The notes under the pieces: generated by a model | Databases searched by the model: none | Told to the model about the DNA's origin: nothing | Seen by the model: only the letters and a program-made list of their open reading frames with translations | Shown: positions 1-9,217 of the stretch, piece after piece | Position numbering within the stretch: position 1 is the first letter of the stretch | Layout: the number at the start of each line of letters is the position of its first letter | Assembly: GCA_964436865.1 (NCBI GenBank) | Contig: CAYTFK010000058.1 | Coordinates: 1-26,904 of the forward strand | DNA from: JAXGPP01 sp964436865 | GTDB lineage: Bacteria; Planctomycetota; Planctomycetia; Pirellulales; Thermoguttaceae | Direction: 5' to 3' | Length of the DNA stretch: 26,904 nt | Translations under genes and position numbers: made by a program

Positions 1-1
1 C

Positions 2-3000
2 ACGATCAAGTCGACGCTCGAACAGCTCGAGTCGGACCAGAAGAGCCCGGACGAGCCGGCGTTACGGTTCCATCCGCTCAGCCAGGAATTGCCGGCGACG
101 CTGATTCCCGTCCTGCAGCAGTTGGTCCCCGACGCCCAGATCACTTACGACGCCGAGCAGAAGCGGCTCATGGTCGTGGCCTCGCCGCAGGATCATGAGG
201 CCGTGGCGAAAACGGTGCAGGAGTTTGAAGCCAACACGCCACCGGAAGAGAAGCCCCGGCTGGCCGTCTATCCGGTGACTCCCGCCCAGCGGACCCGGTT
301 CCAGCAGGTGCTCGCTACGGTAACGGCGGAACTGCCCGGCATTCAGGTGATCGCCGATGCCGAGCCGGGCGAACTCTCAATCTGGGCCAAGCCCACGCAG
401 CACGAGGTGCTGCGGCAGATTATCGAACAGCTCCAGCGCGAGGTTCCGGCCGAGGAGCAATACCAGCTCGTGGCCTATCCGATCCAGGCAGCCGATCCGG
501 CCAGCGTGCTGAGCATGATGCAGAATCTGTTTCCGAACACCAAGTTCGTGCTCGACGACAAGACCGACCGCCTCATGGTATGGACCCGGCCGCAGGACCA
601 TGCGGCCATCAAGGCCGCGCTGGATGAGATGGACGGCAGCGTTCCGCAAGGGTCAAGAGAAAAGCTCACCGTCTATCCGCTGAAGAACATCAGTCCGGCC
701 ACCGCGGTGGTCGTGCTCAAGCAGTTGGTGCCCGACGCGGAACTCAACAGCGACGCGACGGCCAGTACGGTGATCGCCCGTGCGCGCGAGTCGGACCACG
801 CGATCATTGCCGATACACTGCGGCAGATGCAGAACCCGGAAGGACAGGACAAACCGACGCTCGTGGTCTACCCCACGGAGAGCATCGACGCCACGGCCCT
901 GTCATACATGCTGCGGAACCTCGTGCCCAACGCGAGGATTGCCGTGGATTCGCAAACCGGCGGTTTGGCCGCGTGGGCCTCGTCCGAGGACCACGAGGCG
1001 ATCCGCACCGCCATCGACGAGATGGGCAAGGCAGGTCTCAGCGACAGCCAACCGACGCTGGCAACGTACTCCATCGAGAGCATGCCGGCCACCACGGCAA
1101 TCAGCATTCTCACGCCGGCCGTGCCCACCGCGCGGCTTTCTGCAGGGGGCGATCCGCACCAACTGGTCGCCTGGGCGAAGCCGGCCGAACAGAGAATTCT
1201 TGCCCGGCTTGTAGAACAGATCTCCGCGGAGGGCCCGCCCGAAACGGCACCGCGCATGGAGAGCTACGATCTCGGTGCAGTCGACTCGACGCGAGCCTCC
1301 TACGCGCTGCGAGCCCTGGTGCCGGCCGCGTTCGTCGCACCCGGCTCAACACCCAGCCAGTTGATCGCCTGGGCCCGCCCGGCGGACCACGCCAAGATCA
1401 AGGACGCGATCGCCAAGCTGGCCGACCAGGGCCCCCCCGAGACCGCGCCGTCGATCGCCGTTTATCCGCTCAAGAACATCACCGCCACCTCGGCCATCAG
1501 TCTGTTGACGCGAGTCGTGCCGCAGGCGCAACTCAGCGCTGGATCCGATCCGCAGCAGCTTGTCGCCTGGGCGCGGCCCGCGGACCACGAGCTGATCAAG
1601 TCGTCATTGGCCCAGGTCGACATTGAACAGTCGGGTGAGCTGGCCGCCAAGGCGGTCATCTACACGCTCAAGGGCAAGAGCACCAGCGGCATGTACTACA
1701 CGATGCAGTTCCTTCGCTCTGCCGTTCCCCAGGCGAACTTCACACTGGGCGCCGAGCCCTCGCAACTGGTGGTTTGGGCTCGGGAGGAGGACCATAAGAA
1801 AGTGAAGCAGCTTGTTGATCAACTCGCGCAGGACCCACCGCCGGAAGAGACTGCGACCACGGTGGTCTACACCTTGGGCAGCGGAGTGACGGCCACCTAC
1901 GCGCTGCAGATGCTGCGGACGGCGGTCCCGGAAGCCGGCCTGACGCTGGGAACCGATCCGCAGAAACTGATTGCTTTCGCCAAGCCTCGCGATCACAAGA
2001 TCATTCAGGAAGCGGTCGAGCAGATGTCGGTCCAGGAGCCGGCGGAAACCGCTCCGACCATGGCCGTCTACTCGCTCAAGTTTGCCACGGCGCAAAGCGC
2101 GATCGCGGTGCTGACTCCGGTGGTCCCGCAGGCGAAGCTCAGCGTGGGGGCCGACCCGCAGCAGCTTGTCGCGTGGGCGCGGCCCGCCGATCACGACGTG
2201 ATCAAGACGTCGCTGACGCAGGTGGACGTCGAGAAGCCGGCGGAGCTGGCCGCCAAGGCGGTCATCTACACGCTCAAGCGGAAGAGCACCAGCGGCATGT
2301 ACTACACGATGCAGTTCCTCCGCACCGCAATCCCGCAGGCGAGCTTTGCCATGGGAGCCGATCCGGGGCAGCTTGTCGTCTGGGCTCGGGATGAGGACCA
2401 TGAGAAGATCAAACAACTCGTCGACCAGCTTTCACAGGAAGCCCCGCCTGAAGAGACTCCGACCACTGTCGTCTACACGTTACGTGGCGGAGTGACGGCC
2501 AGCTACGCAATGCAGATGCTGCGGACGGCCGTGCCGGAAGCCGGCCTGACGCTCGGGACCGATCCGCAGAAGCTGATTGCCTTTGCCAAGCCGCACGAGC
2601 ACAGAATCATCCAGGAAGCGGTTGATCAGATGTCGATCGAGGAACCGGCCGAAACCGCCCCGACGATGACGGTCTACCCGCTGAAGTACGTGACGGCGCA
2701 GAGCGCGATCACCGCCCTCACTTCGGTGGTTCCGCAGGCGAAGCTCAGCATGGGGGCCGATCCGCAGCAGCTTGTTGCCTGGGCGCGGCCCCCCGACCAG
2801 GACACGATCAAGAAGATCGTCGAGCAAATCGATGTCGAAGAGCCGGCCGAGTTGTCGGCCCGAGCGGCGGTCTACACGGTGCCCGGCCTCAGCGGCCGCA
2901 GCTCTTACTACTCGCTTCAGATGCTCACGCGCGCGGTGCCCGACGCAACGCTCTCGCTCGGTCCCGAACCGGGACAGTTGATCGTCTTCGCCAAGCCGCG

Positions 3001-5779
3001 AGACCAGGAGAAGATCAAGGAACTGGTTGAGCAGCTCAAGCAGGGCGCATCGCCCGAAGACGCGCGGACCACCGTGGCCTACACCCTGGGCTCGAAGGCC
3101 ACCGCCAGCGGTGCGATTGCCATGTTCCAGCAGGCCGTGCCGGATGCGAGTTTCACCGCGGGCGCCGATCCGCAGACGCTCATCGCGCTGGCCCGTCCCG
3201 CCGATCATAAGATCATCGCCGAGGCGGTCGCCAAGATGTCGGAGAAGGGGCCACCCGAGACGGAACCCTCGGCGGTGACCTATACGCTCGCGTCAACCAG
3301 CGCGCTGAACGCCATCCGGGTGCTGCGTTCCGCCGTACCTCGCGCGGAAGTCACCGTTGGCGCCGACCCGCAGCAGCTTGTGGCCTGGGCACGCCCCGAA
3401 GACCATGAGATCATCAAGCAAGTCATCGAACGGATGGAGGAGAAGGGGCCGGCCGAGACGGGTTTCCGCGTGGGCGTCTACCGCCTCGATTCCACCGGCG
3501 CGGCGAACGCCTTGCGGCTGCTCACGGGCGTGTTCCCCTCGGCACAGTTCTCCGTGGGGAGCGATCCGAGCAAGCTGGTCGTTTGGGCGGGCGCCAACGA
3601 CCACAACCTGATTCAGGCGGCGGTCGAGCAGATCGAGGCCGATAGCTGGTTGGCCGGCAGCCGGGTGATGTCGGTGTACCCGATGTCGAGCAGCGATGCC
3701 AAGTCGCTCATCGAAGCGCTCGATCCTGTCCTCCGGCAGCATGCCGAACTCGTTGTGAACAGCGATCGGCAGTCGCTCATCGTGTGGGCCGACGCCAAGT
3801 ATCAGGATGCGGTCAAGAAAGCGGTCGAGCAGTTCCAGCAGCAGGTGACCAACACCGGCACGGTGCTGCAGTTGTACGACCTTGAGGGCATGGACGGCGA
3901 CGCCGCGCTGGAAGTGCTCGACGCCCTTTTCAAGAAGCAGGGGAGCAAAGTGGACCTGTCGGTCGAACCGGGAAGCAACAAACTGGTGGCCATTGCGCGG
4001 CCCGATCAGCACATGCTGATTGCCGACGCCCTCGACCAGCTCCGCCCCGAGGAAACCGAGCTGGAAATCTTCCTGCTCGAGGTAGTTGACCCAATGTCGG
4101 CCCAAACGGCAATCAGAAACCTATTCGCCGACAATTGGGTTACCGCTCCGCGCATTGAAATCGATCCGATCACCCAGCAGCTCATGGTCCGCGCGTCGCG
4201 CGAGCAACACGAGGCGATTCGCAAGCTGCTGATCAAGATGGGGGAGACCAAACTGGCTACCGCGACGTCCGGCAACCGCAACGTCCGCGTGATCCCCTTT
4301 GGCGGCGACCTGGACTCGGCACTGAAGGAACTCGAACGGGTGTGGCCGAAGCTCCGCGGCAATGGACTTCGCGTGGTCGTTCCCTCGAAACCGGCCCAGC
4401 CGGAGCGGGACGGAAGCCCGCCGTCGGTTGCGCCCGACGCCGCGTCCGCGCCGCCCACGGCACCCAAGTCGGAAGCCGGTCAGGTGTCGCCAGCCGCCGG
4501 CAAATCGGCCGCTCCCGCCGATCCGCCGCCGGGCGACGCGAAGCCGCAGAATCCTCCCGCCGATCCCTCGGCGGAGAAGTCGCCGCCTCCCACCGCCCAA
4601 ACCAACTTGCCGCGGAAACGGAACTGGGCCCCGGTGGCGATGGCCTCCTGGATGCAGGCTGCTGAGGGATCGGCGGAACAGGCCGGCGATGCGGCGGCGG
4701 CACCGGTCGAAAAACCCGTTGCGGAGCCATCAAGCCAACGGACGGCGCCGCCGGCGGTGGAAGCGGCCACTGCACCGCCCGCCGATCCGGCCCCAGCAAT
4801 CGAATCGGCGACGCCCGGCCAGGATACCGCCAAAACCACGGCGACAATCCCTGCGGCAGCCGCGGCCGCTTCAGGGCCTTTGCCCCAGGACGCCGCAGGG
4901 CCGGACGCCGGGGCGTCGACTGCACCACCACCTACGGCCATTGGACCGGCGGCGCGCGAATCGGCGACGATTCCCTTTCCCGATGAACCGGCCGCTGCCC
5001 CGTCGCCAATCACGATTGTTCCCGGCGAAGGGAGCATCACGATCATTTCCGAAGACCCCGAAGCCCTCGACCAGCTTGAGACGCTCCTTCGCGGAATGTC
5101 GAAGGAACCGGTCTATGCCAACCGCAACATCACCATTTACGAGTTGAAGAACGCCAATGCTTCCGATGTGGCCGAGCAAGTCAGGGAGTTCTTCTCCAGC
5201 CGCCGCGGTTACGGCGGGTACGGCGGCTATGGCACCTACGGCGGGTACGGAGGATACGGCGGTTACGGCGGCTATGGGTCGCGATCCAGCTCGGTGGTTG
5301 TTGTGCCCGACGAGCGGCGGAATACCATCATGGTTCAGGCGAATCGGACCGACCGCGAGGTGATTGCCAGCCTGATTGAAACGCTCGACTCAGCCGAGAC
5401 GCCCCAGGCATTGGCCGCCAACCAGCCGCGGATGGTCCCGATCAAGAACACCGATGCTGTCGAGATCCAGAACGTCATTGAAGACGTGTTTGAATCACAG
5501 CTTCGCGGTACGAGGGGCGAGAGTGGCCGCCGCTCTTCGCAGGGCCCAATGTCTCCTCGGCTGTCTGTCGATCGAACGAGCAACTCGCTGGTAGTCCGCG
5601 CGCCGCCGCTGCTGGCCGACGAAATCGAGCAGTTTGCCAAGACGCTTGACGAAGCGGCCGGCGACGATCCTTCACGCCGGCTGCGGATCATACCTCTGCA
5701 AAAGCTGTCCAGCGACCGCGTTCAAGAAGCTCTTGACGTCATCCTGCGCGACCGATCCTATCGTCGCGGGTACAACTGA
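2..5779 (+). CDS. Giant tandem secretin-N-domain repeat protein (5' partial)
   Basis: The reading frame is open from base 2, and its first residues already match the repeat, so the gene starts left of the window. The visible 1,925 residues form about 21 consecutive units of 66-70 residues. Each unit has the pattern YxL, a helix, VPxA, then QLVAWARPxDH and a helix (KxxVEQ). This resembles the GspD/NolW-type secretin N1/N2 fold (alpha-beta, ring-forming). A Pro/Ala-rich linker of about 200 residues (about 4380-5010) follows, then three more secretin-N-like domains, the first interrupted by a Gly-Tyr loop. The protein stops partway into the last of these (RYN-type end), and there is no C-terminal secretin beta-barrel, so a pore is unlikely. 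Inference: a large periplasmic or cell-surface fibre or scaffold. The function is unknown; the domain assignment is fairly firm. Confidence 0.85.
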   Translation, partial: TIKSTLEQLESDQKSPDEPALRFHPLSQELPATLIPVLQQLVPDAQITYDAEQKRLMVVASPQDHEAVAKTVQEFEANTPPEEKPRLAVYPVTPAQRTRFQQVLATVTAELPGIQVIADAEPGELSIWAKPTQHEVLRQIIEQLQREVPAEEQYQLVAYPIQAADPASVLSMMQNLFPNTKFVLDDKTDRLMVWTRPQDHAAIKAALDEMDGSVPQGSREKLTVYPLKNISPATAVVVLKQLVPDAELNSDATASTVIARARESDHAIIADTLRQMQNPEGQDKPTLVVYPTESIDATALSYMLRNLVPNARIAVDSQTGGLAAWASSEDHEAIRTAIDEMGKAGLSDSQPTLATYSIESMPATTAISILTPAVPTARLSAGGDPHQLVAWAKPAEQRILARLVEQISAEGPPETAPRMESYDLGAVDSTRASYALRALVPAAFVAPGSTPSQLIAWARPADHAKIKDAIAKLADQGPPETAPSIAVYPLKNITATSAISLLTRVVPQAQLSAGSDPQQLVAWARPADHELIKSSLAQVDIEQSGELAAKAVIYTLKGKSTSGMYYTMQFLRSAVPQANFTLGAEPSQLVVWAREEDHKKVKQLVDQLAQDPPPEETATTVVYTLGSGVTATYALQMLRTAVPEAGLTLGTDPQKLIAFAKPRDHKIIQEAVEQMSVQEPAETAPTMAVYSLKFATAQSAIAVLTPVVPQAKLSVGADPQQLVAWARPADHDVIKTSLTQVDVEKPAELAAKAVIYTLKRKSTSGMYYTMQFLRTAIPQASFAMGADPGQLVVWARDEDHEKIKQLVDQLSQEAPPEETPTTVVYTLRGGVTASYAMQMLRTAVPEAGLTLGTDPQKLIAFAKPHEHRIIQEAVDQMSIEEPAETAPTMTVYPLKYVTAQSAITALTSVVPQAKLSMGADPQQLVAWARPPDQDTIKKIVEQIDVEEPAELSARAAVYTVPGLSGRSSYYSLQMLTRAVPDATLSLGPEPGQLIVFAKPRDQEKIKELVEQLKQGASPEDARTTVAYTLGSKATASGAIAMFQQAVPDASFTAGADPQTLIALARPADHKIIAEAVAKMSEKGPPETEPSAVTYTLASTSALNAIRVLRSAVPRAEVTVGADPQQLVAWARPEDHEIIKQVIERMEEKGPAETGFRVGVYRLDSTGAANALRLLTGVFPSAQFSVGSDPSKLVVWAGANDHNLIQAAVEQIEADSWLAGSRVMSVYPMSSSDAKSLIEALDPVLRQHAELVVNSDRQSLIVWADAKYQDAVKKAVEQFQQQVTNTGTVLQLYDLEGMDGDAALEVLDALFKKQGSKVDLSVEPGSNKLVAIARPDQHMLIADALDQLRPEETELEIFLLEVVDPMSAQTAIRNLFADNWVTAPRIEIDPITQQLMVRASREQHEAIRKLLIKMGETKLATATSGNRNVRVIPFGGDLDSALKELERVWPKLRGNGLRVVVPSKPAQPERDGSPPSVAPDAASAPPTAPKSEAGQVSPAAGKSAAPADPPPGDAKPQNPPADPSAEKSPPPTAQTNLPRKRNWAPVAMASWMQAAEGSAEQAGDAAAAPVEKPVAEPSSQRTAPPAVEAATAPPADPAPAIESATPGQDTAKTTATIPAAAAAASGPLPQDAAGPDAGASTAPPPTAIGPAARESATIPFPDEPAAAPSPITIVPGEGSITIISEDPEALDQLETLLRGMSKEPVYANRNITIYELKNANASDVAEQVREFFSSRRGYGGYGGYGTYGGYGGYGGYGGYGSRSSSVVVVPDERRNTIMVQANRTDREVIASLIETLDSAETPQALAANQPRMVPIKNTDAVEIQNVIEDVFESQLRGTRGESGRRSSQGPMSPRLSVDRTSNSLVVRAPPLLADEIEQFAKTLDEAAGDDPSRRLRIIPLQKLSSDRVQEALDVILRDRSYRRGYN
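1457..3274 (+). repeat. Three in-frame 606-bp repeats within the giant gene
   Basis: Three head-to-tail copies of a 606-bp (202-codon) block lie at 1457-2062, 2063-2668 and 2669-3274. Each block holds three secretin-N-like domains of types A-B-C. Landmark matches keep the exact 606 spacing: GCAGGCG..CTCAGC at 1522, 2128 and 2734, and CACCAGCGGCATG at 1681 and 2287. Copies 1 and 2 share long identical stretches (for example around 1645-1715 and 2251-2321). Copy 3 is more diverged. This points to stepwise internal duplication of a three-domain unit. Confidence 0.85.
5207..5278 (+). repeat. Gly-Tyr-Gly tandem codon repeat
   Basis: Twenty-four codons encode eight consecutive G-Y-G triplets, one with Thr in place of the first Gly. 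They sit as a loop inside the first of the three C-terminal secretin-N-like domains, between its helix (EQVREFFSSRR) and its strand (SSSVVVVPDERRN). Synonymous codons vary (ggt/ggc/ggg/gga, tac/tat), so the peptide is conserved rather than this being a pure DNA microsatellite. Gly/Tyr-rich loops tend to be flexible and sticky. Confidence 0.85.
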
Positions 5780-5850
5780 AGCCTGGCTCGTCGTTCCGCA
5801 TCGTATATCGCCGGACATGCCGCTTGCGCCGCATCCGCCTGTTCCCCACC

Positions 5851-5878
5851 TTGCAGGCCGGCGCTTGGGCGCGATAAT
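5851..5878 (+). promoter_or_regulatory. Candidate sigma70 promoter for the rhamnosidase gene
   Basis: TTGCAG, a 16-nt spacer and GATAAT (5 of 6 match to the -10 consensus) lie in the 148-bp gap after the giant gene. They are about 50 bp before the GTG start of the GH78 gene, whose AGGAGG ribosome site is at 5915-5920. The -35 match is only moderate (3 of 6). Confidence 0.4.
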
Positions 5879-5927
5879 ACGGCAGATGCGTTTCCAAAGC
5901 TGCAAGCATTTGTGAGGAGGCCGCCCC

Positions 5928-8636
5928 GTGGCTCGTTTCCTGTCATGGCTCGTCCCGCTGTTTGCCCTTCCGGTTGTCTGCCTTGCCGACGGCGGCATCC
6001 GCCCGGCGAAGCTCCAATGCGAGTATCTGGCTGATCCGCTTGGCATCGACGTCGTCGCGCCGCGGCTGAGCTGGGTATGCGAGGCTGTCATCGCCGGTCA
6101 GCGAGGCCAGCGGCAGACCGCCTACCAGGTGCTGGTCGCCAGCAGCCGCGATCGATTGAATCGGGACCAGGGGGACCTGTGGGACTCCGGCCGTGTCCAG
6201 TCCGAACAATCGGCGCACGTACCCTATGCCGGCAAGACGCTCGGCTCGTGGCAGGCATGTTTCTGGAAAGTCCGGATTTGGGACCGCGACGGCCAGGCGT
6301 CGGATTGGAGCCAGACAAGCCACTGGACGATGGGCATCCTCAGGGCGGACGAGTGGCAGGCGAAATGGATCGGTTACACCAAGAAACACGATCTCCAGAC
6401 CGACTGGGCCCAGGAGGCTTCCAGTCCCGTATTCCGCAAGGTCTTCGATGTCAAGAAGCCGGTGGCCCGCGCGGCGCTGAGCATTTGCGGTCTGGGCTAC
6501 TACGAACTGCACCTGAACGGCGGACGCGTCGGCGACCATGTGCTCGATCCGGGCTTCACTCGCTACGACCGCCGCGCGCTCTATGTGACCTATGATGTCA
6601 CCGATCGTATGAAGCAGGGCGCCAACGCGGTGGGCGTTATGCTCGGCAACGGCTGGTACAACCACCATACGCTCGCCGTCTGGAACTTTCACGAAGCCCC
6701 CTGGCGCGACCAGCCCAAGCTGTTGTTGAACCTTCGCCTCGAGTACTCCGACGGCAGTGTCGAGACGATCGTCAGCGATGAATCGTGGAAGGCGAACATC
6801 GGGCCTGTCGTGCTCGACAGCATCCACAACGGCGAGTACTACGACGCACGGCGGGAAATGCCCGGCTGGGACAAGCCGGGCTTTAACGACGCCGCGTGGG
6901 AATCTCCGCGGCTGGTATCCGCACCGGGCGGCGCGCTTCGCGCTCAGATGATGCCGCCGTGCCGAGTGACGCAGTCGATCCATCCACAGAGGCTCACCGA
7001 GCCCAAGCCGGGAGTGTTCATCTTCGACATGGGACAGGCCTTCGCCGGCTGGGCGGAACTCACGGTGGCGGGCCCGGCCGGCACGGCGGTCAGCATGCGG
7101 TTTGGCGAACGCCTTCGCGCTGACGGTACGCTCGACCAGGAGGAAATCGCGAAGTTCGTCAAGCAGGGACCCTTCCAGACCGATACCTACATCCTCAAGG
7201 GGCAGGGAACCGAGGTCTGGGAACCGCGATTCACCTACCACGGCTTCCGCTATGTTGAAGTCACAGGACTTCCCGCTGCGCCGTCGCTCGACACGCTTCG
7301 CGGCCGCGTGGTGCACACCGACTTCACCCGGGCTGGCCGTTTCGAGTGCTCCCACGAACTCGTCAATCGCATTCAGTCGATCACCGACTGGTCGTATCGC
7401 AGCAACTTCCACGGCTATCCGACCGATTGCCCGCACCGCGAGAAGAACGGCTGGACGGGCGATGCCCACCTCGCGGCCGAGCAGGCCATGTACAACTGGC
7501 ACAACGACGCCGCCTACGTGAAGTGGCTGAACGATCTCCAGGACGAGCAGCAGGATGACGGCAACCTGCCGGGAATCGTGCCGACCTCCGGTTGGGGATA
7601 TAGCTGGGGCAACGGCCCGGCATGGGACAGCGCCTGTGTGCTCATCCCCTGGTATCTCTACCAGTATCGCGGCGACACCCGGGTGCTGGCCGACCACTTC
7701 GACCGGCTCAAACGGTACGTCGACTATATGACCAGCCGTTCCCAGGGGCACCTCGTGGAGCACGGGTTGGGCGATTGGGTGCCGGCCGAGACAAAGACGC
7801 CCGTAATCGTCACATCCAGCGGCTACTACTATGTCGACGCACTGCTTGTCGCGCGGATGGCCGGATTGCTTGGCAAGCCCGAAGACGCGAAGAAGTACGG
7901 TGAACTTGCCGAAAAAATCCGCAACGCATTCAATGAGAGTCTCTATGAGGGAAACGGGCTCTACGCCAACGGCAGCCAGACCGCCCTGAGCTGCGCACTA
8001 TACCAGGGTCTTGTGCCGGCCGAGGAACGGGCCGAAGTGGTCGCGAAGCTGGCTGCTGCGGTCAAGGCGAAGCAGGACCACCTGGACGTGGGAATTCTGG
8101 GCGCGAAGTACCTGTTCCATTCCCTCAGCGCCAACGGCGAGCACGATCTGGCCTGGCGCGTCGCCACGCAGACGACGGCTCCCAGCTATGGCGACTGGAT
8201 CAATCGCGGAGCCACCACGCTCTGGGAAGATTGGCCCGGAGTGGGCTCGCTGATCCACGTGATGTTCGGCGACATCAGCGCCTGGTTCTACCAGAACCTG
8301 GGCGGGATAAATGCCGATCCCGAGAAGCCCGGTTTCAGACACGTGATCATCCGTCCGCGCCCCGTCGAAGGCCTCGAATGGGTGCGCGCCGAACACGACT
8401 CGATCTACGGACCGGTTCGCAGCCATTGGAGGCGAGACAGCGGCGCGATGACCTTCGAAATATCCGTCCCGGTCAATGCATCAGCCACGCTCTATCTGCC
8501 AGCCAGGAATCGAGAAGCTGTGCAGGAAGGGGGGCGTTCGGTGGATCAGGCCGCGGGGGTGAAGTTCGTCCGCATGGAAGGGAACTCCGCCGTGTATAGC
8601 CTTGAATCCGGCGAGTATCGGTTCACGACTCGCTAA
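5928..8636 (+). CDS. Secreted alpha-L-rhamnosidase, GH78
   Basis: This inverting glycosidase releases terminal alpha-L-rhamnose from plant or algal polysaccharides and glycosides. The GTG start is set by AGGAGG seven bases upstream. Residues 1-20 form a Sec signal peptide, so the enzyme acts in the periplasm or outside the cell. The 902-residue length is normal for GH78. Domains in order are an Ig-like N-terminal domain (about 25-140), a rhamnosidase N beta-sandwich (about 180-340), a second beta-domain (about 345-460), the (alpha/alpha)6 barrel (about 470-790) and a C-terminal beta-domain. DCPHREKNGWTGD (D500, E505, D512) and E767 in TLWEDW match the spacing of the four acidic active-site residues known in Bacillus RhaB (D567, E572, D579, E841), so it should be active. 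It appears to be transcribed alone. Confidence 0.95.
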   Translation: MARFLSWLVPLFALPVVCLADGGIRPAKLQCEYLADPLGIDVVAPRLSWVCEAVIAGQRGQRQTAYQVLVASSRDRLNRDQGDLWDSGRVQSEQSAHVPYAGKTLGSWQACFWKVRIWDRDGQASDWSQTSHWTMGILRADEWQAKWIGYTKKHDLQTDWAQEASSPVFRKVFDVKKPVARAALSICGLGYYELHLNGGRVGDHVLDPGFTRYDRRALYVTYDVTDRMKQGANAVGVMLGNGWYNHHTLAVWNFHEAPWRDQPKLLLNLRLEYSDGSVETIVSDESWKANIGPVVLDSIHNGEYYDARREMPGWDKPGFNDAAWESPRLVSAPGGALRAQMMPPCRVTQSIHPQRLTEPKPGVFIFDMGQAFAGWAELTVAGPAGTAVSMRFGERLRADGTLDQEEIAKFVKQGPFQTDTYILKGQGTEVWEPRFTYHGFRYVEVTGLPAAPSLDTLRGRVVHTDFTRAGRFECSHELVNRIQSITDWSYRSNFHGYPTDCPHREKNGWTGDAHLAAEQAMYNWHNDAAYVKWLNDLQDEQQDDGNLPGIVPTSGWGYSWGNGPAWDSACVLIPWYLYQYRGDTRVLADHFDRLKRYVDYMTSRSQGHLVEHGLGDWVPAETKTPVIVTSSGYYYVDALLVARMAGLLGKPEDAKKYGELAEKIRNAFNESLYEGNGLYANGSQTALSCALYQGLVPAEERAEVVAKLAAAVKAKQDHLDVGILGAKYLFHSLSANGEHDLAWRVATQTTAPSYGDWINRGATTLWEDWPGVGSLIHVMFGDISAWFYQNLGGINADPEKPGFRHVIIRPRPVEGLEWVRAEHDSIYGPVRSHWRRDSGAMTFEISVPVNASATLYLPARNREAVQEGGRSVDQAAGVKFVRMEGNSAVYSLESGEYRFTTR

Positions 8637-8718
8637 ACCACAGGCCGTCGCGCAGCCCCGACGCCAACTTGCAGCGGCCGTGTGATGAGCGGTCAACGCA
8701 CAGTGCCGGCGCAAAAAA

Positions 8719-8762
8719 CGATGAGTCCCGCCTATGCCGCTTGGCATCGACGGGACTCATCG
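8719..8762 (-). terminator. Intrinsic terminator for the minus-strand small genes
   Basis: A perfect 12-bp inverted repeat (CGATGAGTCCCG / CGGGACTCATCG) encloses a second 5-bp stem (ATGCC-gctt-GGCAT). Read on the minus strand, the hairpin is followed directly by six T (A-run at 8713-8718 on the plus strand), a classic Rho-independent terminator for the two small genes. Read on the plus strand it has no T-run, but it may still help end the rhamnosidase transcript, whose stop lies about 80 bp upstream. The rest of 8637-8906 holds only a short GTCT tetranucleotide repeat near 8858. Confidence 0.8.
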
Positions 8763-8906
8763 CCCCGATTGCCGAACCGCGTCTTGCGATTCCGGCTCGG
8801 GTGAGCAGCATCCCTTCTACCTGCCGCGAAACTTACCAGAATTCCTGATCGCTGCAAGTCTGTCTGTCTGTCCACCGCTAGCATTCACTTCGTCGCCAAC
8901 CGTCAA

Positions 8907-9179
8907 TCAAGGATTCAAGTCACGGGATCCGGCGGGTGAGGGACCATGCCAGATGATGTTCTCGTCGCGACCCATACGTTCTTTGATCGCCAAGCTGCCG
9001 GCGCCATCGGGTATGGAGTTCAGAATCTCGACCAATGCCATGGGCGGCAAATGCCAGTACGCGCCGCCAATGGACAGGCGTATGAGCGTACCGGCCTGCG
9101 GCTCAAATTGCTCGTCCTGCTTGACGCCGACGTCGTCGGCTGCGAGGCGCACGAGTTCAGCACGAATTTGCTCCAACAT
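8907..9179 (-). CDS. Small protein of unknown function
   Basis: I do not recognise this 90-residue acidic protein. It begins with a helix (MLEQIRAELVRLAADD), followed by a likely beta segment (TLIRLSIGGAYWHLPP) and another helix. There is no signal peptide or membrane segment. Two ATG codons are adjacent. The second (9179) is chosen because GGAGG lies five bases before it but only two bases before the first (9182). It starts 38 bp after the stop of the other small minus-strand gene and ends before the hairpin terminator near 8719-8762, so the two probably form one transcript. A plus-strand frame across the same bases is judged to be a shadow. Confidence 0.6.
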   Translation of the reverse strand: MLEQIRAELVRLAADDVGVKQDEQFEPQAGTLIRLSIGGAYWHLPPMALVEILNSIPDGAGSLAIKERMGRDENIIWHGPSPAGSRDLNP

Positions 9180-9217
9180 CATTACCTCCGGTAAATGGGC
9201 GGCGTGGTGATCACCGA

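Noticed and set aside
1457..3274. CRISPR-like array
   Set aside because: The repeats are long, protein-coding and in frame, with no short direct repeats separated by unique spacers; no cas genes are present.
5943..7763. A 606-codon open frame on the minus strand inside the rhamnosidase gene
   Set aside because: The plus frame encodes a complete GH78 enzyme with all catalytic residues; the antisense frame is a typical high-GC shadow with no recognisable domain.
8910..8930. A GGATTCAA stretch that looks like a tRNA T-arm on the minus strand
   Set aside because: The loop does not fit the TTCRA pattern, and no acceptor, D or anticodon stem can be built around it.
8734..9210. Plus-strand open frames over the two small minus-strand genes
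   Set aside because: One begins inside the terminator hairpin; the minus-strand frames have good ribosome sites, balanced composition and a matching terminator.
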